A DNA stretch of 64,000 nt from Mycolicibacterium iranicum (GCF_014190915.1 NZ_JACHVU010000005.1:124001-188000); one strand, 5' to 3'; counted from the first letter of the stretch, positions 20,324 to 30,077 are shown. The notes: generated from the sequence alone by a model not told the origin. Translations and numbers: made by a program.

Positions 20324-21049
20324 ATGGCAATTCGGCATGATGTGCGGCGACTAGTCCAGCGGTTCGGCATAGATATAGTTCGCTACCCACTGCACGATCC
20401 GATGGCGCGTACTGCGCGTCTGCTCGACCACTTCGACATCCAGCACATCGTCGATGTCGGTGCCAATGATGGTGGCTTTGGTGCCGCTATCAGGCAGCTA
20501 GGTTACCGTGGCGCCATTACGTCATTTGAGCCGCTACCGGAGCCATTCAGCGCGCTCCGCCAAAAGGCGTCTACAGATGGAAACTGGAACACTCACCAAT
20601 ATGCGATCGGCGACACTAAGCGGGACGTCCAGATCAATATTTCCGGAAATTCGGGACTGTCAAGTTCCGTGCTTCAAATGCTCGACGCGCACCGCGAAGT
20701 AGCGCCCGACTCTCGATTCATCGGAACTTATACGGCATCACAAGACCGTTTAGATACATTGCTGCCGCAATTAGGCGTGGTGTCGGCGCGAACATTTTTG
20801 AAGGTAGATGTTCAAGGTTACGAAGGTGCAGTCCTGGATGGCGCTACTGCGCTATTCGAACAAGGCTGCATACTTGGGCTACAGCTGGAGCTGTCCCTAA
20901 CTCCTCTGTACGAAGGCGCGATGACCTATAGGGAAGGGCTCGATCGCGCTGAGAGCCTGGGCTTGACCCTGATGGGTCTCGATCCGGTGTTTTCGGATCC
21001 GCAGACGGGACGACTGCTGCAAGCCGACGCGGTCTTTTTCCGGACATGA
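20324..21049 (+). CDS. FkbM family methyltransferase, copy 1
   Basis: The 241-residue SAM-dependent O-methyltransferase is probably sugar-modifying. It has the FkbM core: motif I HIVDVGANDGGFGAAIRQLGY at about 45-65, SFEPLPEPFSALR, DRLDTLLPQ and FLKVDVQGYEGAVLDGA near residue 160. The ending DAVFFRT is typical. Mycobacterial relatives methylate rhamnose and fucose hydroxyls of phenolic glycolipids and glycopeptidolipids. Its stop overlaps the start of the next glycosyltransferase gene (ATGA). Confidence 0.9.
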   Translation: MAIRHDVRRLVQRFGIDIVRYPLHDPMARTARLLDHFDIQHIVDVGANDGGFGAAIRQLGYRGAITSFEPLPEPFSALRQKASTDGNWNTHQYAIGDTKRDVQINISGNSGLSSSVLQMLDAHREVAPDSRFIGTYTASQDRLDTLLPQLGVVSARTFLKVDVQGYEGAVLDGATALFEQGCILGLQLELSLTPLYEGAMTYREGLDRAESLGLTLMGLDPVFSDPQTGRLLQADAVFFRT

Positions 21050-22275
21050 ACGAGAGCGGAACGCCGAGAAGCCGCGAGTTCGTCTCGTCCTCCGATAGTA
21101 GAGATACGGGTCCGAGACCAACGCAAACCGAACCCCGCGTTCTTATTATCTCACCACAGGTGTATGCGCACCCACACAGCGGGGTCGGAATGCGCGGACA
21201 TTTTCAGGCCATACACTTATCCAAGATATGGCCAATTACTCTTGCGACCGAGGCCGGCGTTTTTCGCGTTGAAAATGGAGTTTTTACCGAATGCATCGCA
21301 GCGCCGGCCCGGGAGTTGCCCAACGGTAGAGCGCTGCTCCGCAGCTTGTTCACACGAAAACATTACCTATTCGAAAAATATAATGGGCGCAATTGGGCGG
21401 TGCCAGATGTTGGCGAATTCACGCACATAATTGTGCATTACCCTGCCCTTCTCGAATTCGTGCGGGGTAAGCGCGGCCTAACCGCTGATGTCATTTTCGA
21501 TACACATAACAATGAGCGCGAATATTTTGAATCGGTCGCCGCAAGGACTGCAGGGTTTGCGAAGCCAATATTTATCAGAAGACAAGCTTCCATTTCGGAA
21601 AGAATCATAAAGCAGGCGGCAGCGAATATCGACGCTACTGTATCGGTGTCCGAGAGTGACCGCGAATGGGTTGCGGGGTTGTGCTCCAGCCAAACGCGAC
21701 ATTTTGTAGTCCCCAACAATTTATTCCGGTATGAGCCAACCACGTGGACGGGTCGCAAGAGCGTACTCTACGTGGGATCACTGAACGTCAATATGAACCT
21801 GCAAGCCCTTGAATGGTTCACAACTCGCGTATGGCCGGCCTTAAAAGAATCGGCGCCTGAAGTCGATTTCATCGTTGCCGGACGCAATCCCGCTGTTGGA
21901 TTGGTGAGCGATCTGGAGAGAAAGGGCATCCAGGTCGTGGCCAATGCGCCCTCGCTCACCGGTCTGTATGCGGACGCTATGTTCTCGGTAATTCCTGCCG
22001 CTTCTGGATCTGGAGGGAAGATCAAAGTTGGTGAAGCACTAGCTCACGGCGTGCCCGTGCTGACCACGGCCCAAGGACTTGTGGGGCAACCGGCTGCAAT
22101 CAGGGAGTGCTGCATCGTCAATGATGATCCGGGCGAATGGGTAAGCATCATCCGTGAACACCTCGGGCGGGAGGAGCGTTCTTCCAAGCTGTGGGACGCC
22201 AAGGTCGAAAACGCATTGACCGAAACCTATTTTGGCTCATCCATCATGCAGATCGCGGGGTTCATCGGTGCATAA
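21046..22275 (+). CDS. Glycosyltransferase family 4
   Basis: The product is 409 residues with a poorly conserved, Ser/Arg-rich start of about 30 residues, then the GT-B N-terminal domain from RVLIISPQVYAHPHSGVGMRG. The donor half has SVLYVGSLNVNMNLQALEWF and the late IPAASGSGGKIKVGEALAHGVPVLTT segment, which carries the lysine and glutamate that hold the nucleotide sugar. This N-terminal pattern is seen in glycosyltransferases that follow methyltransferases in O-antigen loci. Coupling to the FkbM gene by a 4-bp overlap suggests they act on the same residue. Confidence 0.88.
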   Translation: MNESGTPRSREFVSSSDSRDTGPRPTQTEPRVLIISPQVYAHPHSGVGMRGHFQAIHLSKIWPITLATEAGVFRVENGVFTECIAAPARELPNGRALLRSLFTRKHYLFEKYNGRNWAVPDVGEFTHIIVHYPALLEFVRGKRGLTADVIFDTHNNEREYFESVAARTAGFAKPIFIRRQASISERIIKQAAANIDATVSVSESDREWVAGLCSSQTRHFVVPNNLFRYEPTTWTGRKSVLYVGSLNVNMNLQALEWFTTRVWPALKESAPEVDFIVAGRNPAVGLVSDLERKGIQVVANAPSLTGLYADAMFSVIPAASGSGGKIKVGEALAHGVPVLTTAQGLVGQPAAIRECCIVNDDPGEWVSIIREHLGREERSSKLWDAKVENALTETYFGSSIMQIAGFIGA

Positions 22276-22404
22276 CCAGTCCTTGTAGTCACGCAACAAG
22301 CGCGGTCGCGGACGACATATCATTGACGTTCGCCGTGGGCAGGCTCCGATGAGTCAGCGCGGACGAAATGTGCATCGGAGATAGACCAAGAAAGTGGCAC
22401 GAAT

Positions 22405-23202
22405 TTGAGTAAGGTCCTGGACTATCTGCTGGCTGGCGGTCGCTTCCGTGCAGGGGTCGCTGCGCGTCTACATGCGGCAGTATGGGCACGTCGGCTCACT
22501 GGCGGCAAGGCAGACGTACCGGAGATGAAGCTGCTTGACGATCTCGACTTGCGAGGGCGAGTCGCGCTCGATATCGGCGCACACTCTGGCAACTGGGCAG
22601 CGAACTTGGCTGCGCGCGTCGGTGATGACGGCACCGTGGTGGCATACGAAGCCCTACCACATTACGGACGAGCGCTGAGAATGGCGCTGCGGATCCTGCG
22701 TCTCCGCAATGTGCGTGTCAGAGACGTTGCGGTTGGAGATACCGAGCGCACGATCAACCTTCGGTGGCGTACTGACGCCGACGAACCACTCACGGGCAAA
22801 ACGCATATTGATCCGGACGCCGTGTCTTCAGCCGGTGTTGTGCAGGTTCAGATGGTGTCCTTAGATCACGATCTGCGCGCCTGCGGTTTACGGCCCGGCG
22901 ATGTTGGGTTCATAAAGATCGATGTCGAAGGCGCGGAACTCGAGGTGCTGAGGGGGGCGTCAAACTTGCTTCGAGTGGGTCGGCCCGTGGTGTACCTCGA
23001 AACTGAGCCAGAGTGGATCAATAGATTTGGTCACTCGGTGCGAGATGTTTTTGACGAGATGGCACTTTATGGTTATTCCCCGTTCCTTGCCTCGGCCGAC
23101 GGTGCGGTGCCTACGAACGTTGATTCCTATTTGAGCCAGTACGTCTCACGGCGAACATTCAATAACGTCCTATTCTTGCCCGAACAACTGCATCGCAGTT
23201 GA
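22405..23202 (+). CDS. FkbM family methyltransferase, copy 2
   Basis: The 265-residue SAM-dependent methyltransferase has motif I VALDIGAHSGNWAANLAARVG at about 53-73, VVAYEALPHYGRALR, VSLDHDLRACG and the characteristic FIKIDVEGAELEVLRGA near residue 170. It differs clearly from copy 1 and so is probably not a recent duplicate. The TTG start lacks a strong ribosome binding site (AAGAAAG is the best candidate), which leaves the N-terminus uncertain. It is the last plus-strand gene before a convergent junction with the GT2 gene. Confidence 0.87.
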   Translation: MSKVLDYLLAGGRFRAGVAARLHAAVWARRLTGGKADVPEMKLLDDLDLRGRVALDIGAHSGNWAANLAARVGDDGTVVAYEALPHYGRALRMALRILRLRNVRVRDVAVGDTERTINLRWRTDADEPLTGKTHIDPDAVSSAGVVQVQMVSLDHDLRACGLRPGDVGFIKIDVEGAELEVLRGASNLLRVGRPVVYLETEPEWINRFGHSVRDVFDEMALYGYSPFLASADGAVPTNVDSYLSQYVSRRTFNNVLFLPEQLHRS

Positions 23203-23244
23203 CATTGATCGTTAGTCGTCACATATTGATCCTCCGCGGCTGCG

Positions 23245-24099
23245 CTATGCGCCACGTCGCCAGAGCAGCTTCTTGACGCGTTTCGTAAATTCACCCGCGG
23301 CATATATAGGGACAAGCAGCGGGACACCGTGTTTGCGAGTGAACCGGATGTGAGAACCCGGCCCGTGTGGGTACCCGAATAGAAGATTCCATCTCGCACG
23401 GCCTCTCGCCGCTCTGATGCGGCTGTCCAGGCTCGGTCCGCGCTCGCAAACCCCGACTGGCCTCCCATAGACAAATGACCTTGCTCCGATAGCCCTAGCT
23501 CTCAGACCGAGGTCAATGTCGCCATATGCATGTGTGTATTTCGGATCGAGGCCGCCTAACTCTTCAAAGACATCGGCCGGAATCATCACAAGGTTGCCGT
23601 TGAATGTGTCCACTGGCACCCGGGTGCCTTCGATCTCCGGTTTCGAGAATGATGTCGGGCGAAGACGGCTCAGCTGCACGAAACCCGAATAGCTAATCTC
23701 ATTCGTTCCCGGCTCGCGGAATGCGCCTACAAGTATCGATCGACGCATCGATTTATATTCGCGAACGAAGTCGATGAAATTCTCGTCCAACAAAACATCG
23801 TCGTTATACAGCATATATGCATCGAAACTTTTATTCGACGCTTGTGCGGTAGCGAATGCTAGTGCCATACCCCGGTTCCAATAAAGTGATCCAGAGCCCG
23901 GGATTATCGATATGTTTAACGGGATCTCCCGCACCCGTGCACTCGTCCCGTCTGTCGAGCCGTCGTCTACCATGAAGACATCGAAGGCAAATTCATCTGA
24001 AAGTTCGTCCGCGAGTTCCGCCAGCTTCGTTAGTCCTCGAACAGTTGTCTCGACTCGATTGTGGACCGTTACGAGTACTGCTGTCCGCACGACGCTCAT
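23245..24099 (-). CDS. Glycosyltransferase family 2
   Basis: This 284-residue inverting GT-A enzyme has VLVTVHNRVETTVRGL at the start, the FMVDDGSTDGTS nucleotide-binding loop, a SLYWNRGMALAFATA segment and the metal-binding DVLLDENF / AYGDIDLGLRARAIGA blocks. The 'W-N-RG' pattern after GSGSLYW is frequent among rhamnosyl and other deoxysugar transferases. Its ATG overlaps the stop of the flippase gene (ATGA), so it is translated from the flippase message. With two GT4 enzymes and two sugar-1-phosphate transferases this would allow a repeat unit of at least four sugars, if all act on one polymer. Confidence 0.9.
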   Translation of the reverse strand: MSVVRTAVLVTVHNRVETTVRGLTKLAELADELSDEFAFDVFMVDDGSTDGTSARVREIPLNISIIPGSGSLYWNRGMALAFATAQASNKSFDAYMLYNDDVLLDENFIDFVREYKSMRRSILVGAFREPGTNEISYSGFVQLSRLRPTSFSKPEIEGTRVPVDTFNGNLVMIPADVFEELGGLDPKYTHAYGDIDLGLRARAIGARSFVYGRPVGVCERGPSLDSRIRAARGRARWNLLFGYPHGPGSHIRFTRKHGVPLLVPIYAAGEFTKRVKKLLWRRGA

Positions 24100-25550
24100 T
24101 TAATGCCCCTCCGGGATACGTGATAGACGATCATCAAACAAACTACCGCGAACACGCCGCTACAACCGAGAAGGGCGGCTACGGCGACGGAGGATGTCGG
24201 GCCAACAAACAGCACTAGTACGGCCGACGCCATCGCGCTGGTCAAAGCAATTAGCGTCCACGCAAGAATTTTTCTAAAAGAAGATTGAGGCAGGAATGAC
24301 CGGGATGCCAGTCCTCCTACTAAGAAGGCGGCTGAATAAGCAGTTACTATCAAGGTTGCCGACTCGAAAAGTCGTCCTAGCGATCCAACCAAGATATTTG
24401 CGCATGCCATAACAGCCTGTACCCGGACGAGGGGGATGAGGGCTCCGCTAGTCAATTGCCAGTAATATCCTGCTATCCCCATGGTGTTGACCGCGTTGCC
24501 GGCGGCCAGAATTGCGAAAAAGACCAAGAAAATTGTGCTGTTGGATCCCATTCCGACCGTCTGTATGGCTGGGGCGGCGAGGATCTGAGCCATCAGCAAG
24601 CCAATGGAAATAATGCACAGTAATCGATCGTTCCGATCAAATATATCGTGGATGTCTGGGTGGGTCTCGCGCACCGACCGCGCGCCTAGCGCAACGAGTG
24701 GCTGTAGAGCAGATTGAACAACTATGCGAATTTGCGTAGTGACGCGGAGAGCCAATTCAAATTGGGCAATGATCAGGAGTGGTGCAAACAAACTGAGCAG
24801 AAATTTTGTTACTGGTTCAAACGATAGGCGTATCAGGGCAATACCTGATAGGTGCAGATTCTCTCGCCAGAGCTCTCGCACGTGACTTTTTATCGATGGC
24901 AGGCTGAATCTTGCTTCCGGTGCTGCGATGCGTATAACTCGGATCGCGGCCAGCAGCAATTGAGTACCGGATATTACGACGTATGTCCAGCCAATACCTG
25001 CGGGCCCAGCAGCGCGGAGTAGTGGAACCAATGAGATCACGCCTACAAAGTTGCTGACGATTATGGCCATGCTCTTGTAATTGAGCTGGAATACGCCCTC
25101 GCATACGGCAAGCGTGACTGTAGCCAAAGCAGATACGGATGAATTCAACAGGGCTAGCCAAACTAGCGTCCAAAGCTCTTCTCGACCGAGTTCAAACCCG
25201 AACTGGTGTACAACGTAGAGGCCCACTATGGGGGCGGTCAGCAGCGAGAAGATGATCGATGGTGCGCTTGCAATAACTAGCGACGCTGCAGCGAAATTTC
25301 TCAGGTCAAGTCGTGAACCTTCTTTTACGCGCATCGCCATCACGCGAGATATATTGCTTCCGGCGCCCGAATCGCTGATGCGTGCGATAAGAAATAATCC
25401 TTGCAGCAGCGACCATGCACCGATCCAGGTGACGGCGAGTATCTCTGCCGTAAAGCGGAAGATTGCGAATAGCGTGATGGCAGTCGTCACTGAAGATATG
25501 ACCGTGAGGGCTGAGGTGCGACGCTGGTAGCCGTCGATATGCCCTGTCAT
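24096..25550 (-). CDS. Polysaccharide flippase (Wzx-like)
   Basis: The 484-residue integral membrane protein has about 12 to 14 hydrophobic segments spread over the whole length. It fits the polysaccharide transport branch of the MOP superfamily that moves undecaprenyl- or decaprenyl-linked repeat units across the inner membrane. The N-terminal RISDSGAGSNISRVMAMRVKEG is like the conserved cytoplasmic loop after helix 2 in Wzx proteins. It heads a small operon with the GT2 gene and lies next to the polymerase gene in the same direction, about 108 bp downstream of that gene. Family assignment is by topology and context, as Wzx proteins share little sequence. Confidence 0.82.
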   Translation of the reverse strand: MTGHIDGYQRRTSALTVISSVTTAITLFAIFRFTAEILAVTWIGAWSLLQGLFLIARISDSGAGSNISRVMAMRVKEGSRLDLRNFAAASLVIASAPSIIFSLLTAPIVGLYVVHQFGFELGREELWTLVWLALLNSSVSALATVTLAVCEGVFQLNYKSMAIIVSNFVGVISLVPLLRAAGPAGIGWTYVVISGTQLLLAAIRVIRIAAPEARFSLPSIKSHVRELWRENLHLSGIALIRLSFEPVTKFLLSLFAPLLIIAQFELALRVTTQIRIVVQSALQPLVALGARSVRETHPDIHDIFDRNDRLLCIISIGLLMAQILAAPAIQTVGMGSNSTIFLVFFAILAAGNAVNTMGIAGYYWQLTSGALIPLVRVQAVMACANILVGSLGRLFESATLIVTAYSAAFLVGGLASRSFLPQSSFRKILAWTLIALTSAMASAVLVLFVGPTSSVAVAALLGCSGVFAVVCLMIVYHVSRRGIK

Positions 25551-25658
25551 GCGCCCGGTCTGGAGTTCGTCACGTTGAGAGAGGTCGGTAGATTGTCGTC
25601 GCCAAGGACGAAAATATGACTTGCGCCTCCGCTTTCAGCGGTGCGTCTAGGAACAGGT

Positions 25659-27086
25659 TCACTTGACCGCTGTTTTTGATGCGAAGCGAGCCCTGTGCGG
25701 TTCATTGTCCCCCGTGCGCGGCCACGCTAACGCGATCAGCGCCCCTATTGCTCCGTATTGCTGTACCACGGAGACTATGAAAGTCCACCCTAACGTTCCT
25801 TGGCGGAATAGGTGAAAAACAACAACAAGTGCGATCGCGTATAGAACGATAGACATTTCCGTTGGCGACGGGCGATTAAGGCTTGAGTCGAGTCGGCCCG
25901 TCAAATAGCCGAATGCAAACATCGCGCAAATCACCAGAATGATTCCCCCCATGATATAGGAGGTGCCGATGAGCGTCGATGCGTATCCGACTGTGGGATC
26001 CTCAAACGAGGTATCGCCCAGAACGGCACTTACCCCGTACGACAGATCGTAGAACACAGTTGGCTTCTCGGGCCACACCGCTCGCGGCACTGAGTAGAAG
26101 AACGGCTCAAAATTGGTCGTGGTTACGGCGTTCCAGGCGCCGCCGAACAAGTCATTAATCTGATCGCCGGCCTGCATAGCTACCGATATCATCTCAAGAG
26201 AGCTGAACTCCAGCGAGTAAAGGTAAAATCTGACAACCGAGCCGCCGGAATATTCAACGTTCTCGAGGTTTATATCGTAACCGAGAACGGAGGCAGGCAA
26301 AAATGCGCGCGCCATCAGGGTGATAAAACCGGCGCTGATCGAGAAAGCGAGCACAAGGGGCACAAGGCGAGTAGTGAGGGATCGGCGGTAGGTGTTGTAG
26401 GCGAGCAGTATGCAAACCAGTGGCAGGAGCAGAACTAGACGTTTGCCCATGGTTATGTAGCTGAGAACCAGGGTCGCCAACAGGATGAGCAGCCACACCT
26501 TTTCATGTGCGCCTCGCTTTAGCGCCTGTACTACACCCCAAGTTGCTGCACCATCGGCGATGCCCGAAAGGGTGCGGAGCAAGATGGCCTCTGCGTCAAG
26601 GTGGCTGACACCCGAGAACTCTCTGGCGTATCCCGAGAATCTGGTCACCGAGCTCTCGAAGCCGCCGGTAGTGATGATGAGGTAGAACTTCAATGCGAGC
26701 CCGACAATCAGCAATGAATAAAGAAGCAAATCTTTCGATTCCCCTGGCGGGTTGGCCACGTCATCGCGGGGATGGGGTACTTGATGCTCGATGGTGGCGA
26801 ATTTCCTGGGTCGGGCTAGTAGATTCCCGTAAAGGAACGCCAGTAACGCCAACACACTCAGCCATATAGCTTTTGCGAAATGATCTTCTGAATAGTATCC
26901 GACAGCCCACGTATAGGTGCCGGATGTCAACACCAGAACTGCAGGGAGAGCTATGTATAGCGCTATTGCGATGAGCGCAACAACGTAGGTGGACAATATC
27001 GGTTTCGCGCCCTTCCAATCATGCGGCGCATTGATGAAACCAACAAAAAGGATAATAAGGAACGCGGACACGCCTAATACGGCCAT
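25659..27086 (-). CDS. O-antigen/exopolysaccharide polymerase (Wzy-like)
   Basis: The 475-residue membrane protein has around 12 transmembrane segments and one long extracytoplasmic loop (about residues 245-335, beginning ARAFLPASVLGYDINLE), the layout expected of Wzy. The late pattern PTVGYASTLIGTSYIMGG after a region with PRAVWPEKPTVFYDLSYG is typical of oligosaccharide repeat-unit polymerases. I chose the ATG at 27086 preceded by GGAG over a TTG 12 codons upstream. It sits directly before the flippase gene on the same strand. Polymerases are poorly conserved, so the call depends on topology, loop motif and neighbours. Confidence 0.8.
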   Translation of the reverse strand: MAVLGVSAFLIILFVGFINAPHDWKGAKPILSTYVVALIAIALYIALPAVLVLTSGTYTWAVGYYSEDHFAKAIWLSVLALLAFLYGNLLARPRKFATIEHQVPHPRDDVANPPGESKDLLLYSLLIVGLALKFYLIITTGGFESSVTRFSGYAREFSGVSHLDAEAILLRTLSGIADGAATWGVVQALKRGAHEKVWLLILLATLVLSYITMGKRLVLLLPLVCILLAYNTYRRSLTTRLVPLVLAFSISAGFITLMARAFLPASVLGYDINLENVEYSGGSVVRFYLYSLEFSSLEMISVAMQAGDQINDLFGGAWNAVTTTNFEPFFYSVPRAVWPEKPTVFYDLSYGVSAVLGDTSFEDPTVGYASTLIGTSYIMGGIILVICAMFAFGYLTGRLDSSLNRPSPTEMSIVLYAIALVVVFHLFRQGTLGWTFIVSVVQQYGAIGALIALAWPRTGDNEPHRARFASKTAVK

Positions 27087-27717
27087 AGCTGACTCCGTGA
27101 ACGACGGCGCAGACCGCAGCAACTATCAACGGTTATACGAACAAAGCCTTCGGAAAGCCGGGTGTCGGTGCGCTCAGCGGCCCAGGAAACATCGGCAGGA
27201 CGCTCCGCCCTCATTCGACTGTCAGCAGGCGGAGGCGCCGGCGAACATGCACGACATCGGGAGGCAGAAACATGCGCCGGCAATTGTTCTGACATCGCCC
27301 CCCGTGTCATGTCTGTGTCTATTACGCCCCGAAGGTTTACCGTACTCACTGCGCCTCTGGGTGGCAACGCTGCCAAGTGGTGAGGGTAGCGTCAGGGGGG
27401 CATGGGCCTAGAGGCAGGCGCGGGCTGAGGGATACACCACCTATACCAAGGGCCGCGTCGGGGGGGTTCCTCCTTGTGTGGTTGTTGTGGGCGTACGACG
27501 CCAGTCAGTGGTACTGCTTCTATGATGCAAGCCGTCGCCGGCGTATCCACGTCTCAGACTGCAGAGCGCTCGCCGTGGGGGAGGATCGGAGCATGGTCGA
27601 AAGATTTTTTGCCTGGAAGAGGACGGACCTAGTGCCGCGGAATGTCGGCACGCATCGTGGGTGGCGCCACCATGTGCACGCGGCTCGGTGTGTATCGGCG
27701 GCAATGACGTTTACGCG
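27087..27717. other. Intergenic region between divergent operons
   Basis: About 630 bases separate the polymerase gene (minus) from the acyltransferase gene (plus). A consensus -10-like TATGAT occurs at 27521 on the plus strand but has no matching -35. One frame of 114 codons here is rich in Arg, Trp and His and looks like chance. No hairpin or repeat stands out. Confidence 0.45.
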
Positions 27718-28383
27718 ATGAACCTCGGTAACCTGAGGGCAGCGCTAGCTCGTCAGCGCTTTAGCGAACTCGGCGTGGACCGTTGGCGCGCCGATACCGG
27801 GGCTCTGAAATCCGACGAAGTGGCGAGCCTGCGCCGGCGCGAGCGGCTGTTCCGTGCGCTGGTTCTTATCAAGGGCGCTGTCCGGCTGCCGCTAACTATC
27901 AGCCGGTCAATCCGAATGCTTGCTGAATTGCTCGCCGATGTAGAGCGCTTGCACGCAGCGCCTCGACGCAAGATGAAGGCGGGACGTGGATGCGTGCTGG
28001 ACCGCCAGACCTGGCTTGTGAATGGGTCGCGCATCAAGTTGGGCAATCATGTAAAAGTGTCGGCTTTCTCAGCCCTTATCGCGGGCTTTGAAGCTGAAAT
28101 TACTATCGGGGATTACACGATTTTGGGACCCGGTGTGTTTGTAGTGGCGGCGAACCACGGCATTGCATCGAATGGCGTTCCGATCCGCTACCAAGCGTGG
28201 AAAGAAAGACCTGTCGCAATAGGTAATGATGTGTGGATCGGTGCGAATGCCGTCGTCTTGCCGGGAACGCAGATCGGCGACGGCGCGGTCGTTGGCGCGG
28301 GGACGGTCGTCAGTGGTCATATCCCACCGGGCGTCATCGTCTACGGTGACCGGGGAGAATTGAAGATGAGGGAGCGGAAGTGA
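27718..28383 (+). CDS. Left-handed beta-helix (hexapeptide) acyltransferase
   Basis: The product is 221 residues. The N-terminal 90 residues are helical and basic. The C-terminal part has hexapeptide repeats from GRGCVLDRQTWLVNG through GNDVWIGANAVVLPGTQIGDGAVVGAGTVVSG, with the catalytic His in VVAANHGIA. This is the WcaF/maltose-acetyltransferase type that O-acetylates sugars with acetyl-CoA in the cytoplasm. The short C-terminal YGDRGELKMRERK closes the fold. Its stop overlaps the GTG start of the next methyltransferase (GTGA), so both should modify the same glycan. The ATG has no clear ribosome binding site; starts up to 19 codons earlier are possible. Confidence 0.88.
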   Translation: MNLGNLRAALARQRFSELGVDRWRADTGALKSDEVASLRRRERLFRALVLIKGAVRLPLTISRSIRMLAELLADVERLHAAPRRKMKAGRGCVLDRQTWLVNGSRIKLGNHVKVSAFSALIAGFEAEITIGDYTILGPGVFVVAANHGIASNGVPIRYQAWKERPVAIGNDVWIGANAVVLPGTQIGDGAVVGAGTVVSGHIPPGVIVYGDRGELKMRERK

Positions 28384-29324
28384 CTGACTCTGCTTCAAAT
28401 TTCCGCTGCCCCGTGTGCGACGCGAGCTCGCCCCGTGACATTGTCGAGACACCCGAAGATCGCAGGAAGGGGCTCAAGGGGAGCTGGCCTATCGTCCGCT
28501 GCCGGAGATGCGGGACTATGTCTATGAATCCGATGCCCTCCGACGCCGAACTTGGTGAGTTCTACAGCGCCTACACCAGAGGGGACAGGGTGGAAGTCCG
28601 CGCCGGGGTTGGGAGTCGAAGGCCAGGTCTGCGGCGTGCCTATCATCGATTTTCCGGTGACGTGGACCCGAGGGATTTCCTGAAAATTCCTGATGGCGCA
28701 AGAGTTCTTGATTACGGAAGCGGTGGTGGAACGTACCTTGCCTATTTCGACGCCCGAGGTGTCGACATCGTGGGGGCGGAGATATCAGATGTCCTGCTCG
28801 AAGCTTCCTCGCGAGCGGGGCTCAATGTTCGCCGAGTGGACAGCTTCGATAACATTCCATTCTCTGACCGATCGTTTGACATCGTCTACCTTATGCAGGT
28901 CTTCGAGCATGTTCGAAGTCCTCGCCGATTTATGGAGGAGCTGAGCCGAGTACTGAAACCGGGGGGCGAACTTCACCTCGCGGTTCCAAATGCCGCAAGT
29001 TTTTGGCGCAGGGTGTTCGGAAGGCATTGGGTGAGCGGCTGGTTTGCCCCGTTCCACCTGGCGCACTACACCGCAGCGTCGTTGGCTCAGCTGGGTGCTG
29101 TATATGGCCTGCAGATGAGCAGTACTTGGAGTCGAACGCCCGAGTCGTGGTTTCGGCTGAATTTAAAAGCTGCATTATACAGCGATGACAACGAAATAGA
29201 GTATCGGCGCAGTCGTCTCATCGATTCTGCTCCAATGAAGCTCATTCTGACGGGTCTACTTCGCGTATGCGAAACCTTCGTTCGGGAACGTGACTGTCTG
29301 GTAGTGAGCTTCGTGAAAGATTAG
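28380..29324 (+). CDS. SAM-dependent methyltransferase with N-terminal zinc ribbon
   Basis: The product is 314 residues. A zinc ribbon is formed by CPVCD at about 10-14 and CRRCG at about 40-44, followed by the linker MNPMPSDAELGEFY often seen in this family. The class I core has motif I VLDYGSGGGTYLAYFDARG, a second motif IVYLMQVFEHVRSPRRFMEEL and RVLKPGGELHLAVPN. The architecture matches the gene at 13.9 kb, although overall identity is low. It is translationally coupled to the acyltransferase. The family methylates sugar hydroxyls or lipid-linked intermediates; the exact target is unknown. Confidence 0.87.
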   Translation: MTDSASNFRCPVCDASSPRDIVETPEDRRKGLKGSWPIVRCRRCGTMSMNPMPSDAELGEFYSAYTRGDRVEVRAGVGSRRPGLRRAYHRFSGDVDPRDFLKIPDGARVLDYGSGGGTYLAYFDARGVDIVGAEISDVLLEASSRAGLNVRRVDSFDNIPFSDRSFDIVYLMQVFEHVRSPRRFMEELSRVLKPGGELHLAVPNAASFWRRVFGRHWVSGWFAPFHLAHYTAASLAQLGAVYGLQMSSTWSRTPESWFRLNLKAALYSDDNEIEYRRSRLIDSAPMKLILTGLLRVCETFVRERDCLVVSFVKD

Positions 29325-29326
29325 TC

Positions 29327-29992
29327 TCACTCGGCCCACACTTGGTCGAACCCGAATACAACGCCGGCGGGGGTCGACGTCGGGTACTGCTCCCAGAATG
29401 CGCGATCTCCGGTTAACCCGACCGTCTGGACTTCCGTGGTAATGACGTCACCGGGAACGCGCACCGTGACAGCGTGATCCGACGCCTCGATCTCGAAGTC
29501 GTAGTCACGGTCTAGGGCGAGTGTTGGCTTGAATGCGCCCTCGGCAACAGGTTCGAACGCCCCGTCGGAACGTCGAACTGTGAGCTTCCAGACCCCGCGG
29601 TTAGCCACGAAATGGACCATCTCGGCCACCAACTTGTCGTTGGGAGTGATGGCCATAGCAAGGGTAGTCTCTGAACCCGGTCGCGCTTGCCTCCACCGAC
29701 CCGATGCGCCTACCCGCCGCACCGGGGCGTTGAAATGCCGGACTGCATACACGACTGCGTTTCCGGCGTACGTATACGCCCCGTCCTCGAGGAACCCGTC
29801 CGTAGCGGGTGGAAGTGGAAACGCGTCTACATACGGCCCACGCATGTCCCAGCCATCGCCCAAACCTTCGGAGGAGTCTGGCCTATCGAAAGCATCGAAG
29901 AAGGGCAGGGTTGAACGCTGATCGCTTTCAGCGCTGTTACACGCCGACGTTACTGAGACAACGAGGACCATCGCAGCGGCGCATCGTTTCAC
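29327..29992 (-). CDS. Putative lipoprotein, lectin-like, copy 1
   Basis: The product is about 222 residues from a GTG start; an upstream GTG at 30040 is an alternative. The signal peptide ends in a lipobox VTSACNS, so the protein should be lipid-anchored outside the membrane. The mature part starts with FFDAFDRPDSSEGLGDGWDMRG and is rich in beta-strand patterns, for instance MVHFVANRGVWKLTVRR and VTVRVPGDVITTEV. The layout suggests a concanavalin-A-like jelly roll as in secreted carbohydrate-binding proteins. It is clearly paralogous to the next gene. Binding or tethering of the exported polymer is a reasonable but unproven role. Confidence 0.65.
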   Translation of the reverse strand: MKRCAAAMVLVVSVTSACNSAESDQRSTLPFFDAFDRPDSSEGLGDGWDMRGPYVDAFPLPPATDGFLEDGAYTYAGNAVVYAVRHFNAPVRRVGASGRWRQARPGSETTLAMAITPNDKLVAEMVHFVANRGVWKLTVRRSDGAFEPVAEGAFKPTLALDRDYDFEIEASDHAVTVRVPGDVITTEVQTVGLTGDRAFWEQYPTSTPAGVVFGFDQVWAE

Positions 29993-30077
29993 ATCTTCAC
30001 TGTGCCATACTTCTCTAAGCGTTCCGCGATGACACCGCACGAGGATAATTCGTTGCTAGTGGGAGAGCGCGACGTCC

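Noticed and set aside
27377..27721. 114-codon plus-strand frame in the polymerase-acyltransferase gap
   Set aside because: Low-complexity, Arg/Trp/His-rich product, no ribosome binding site and no recognisable motif.
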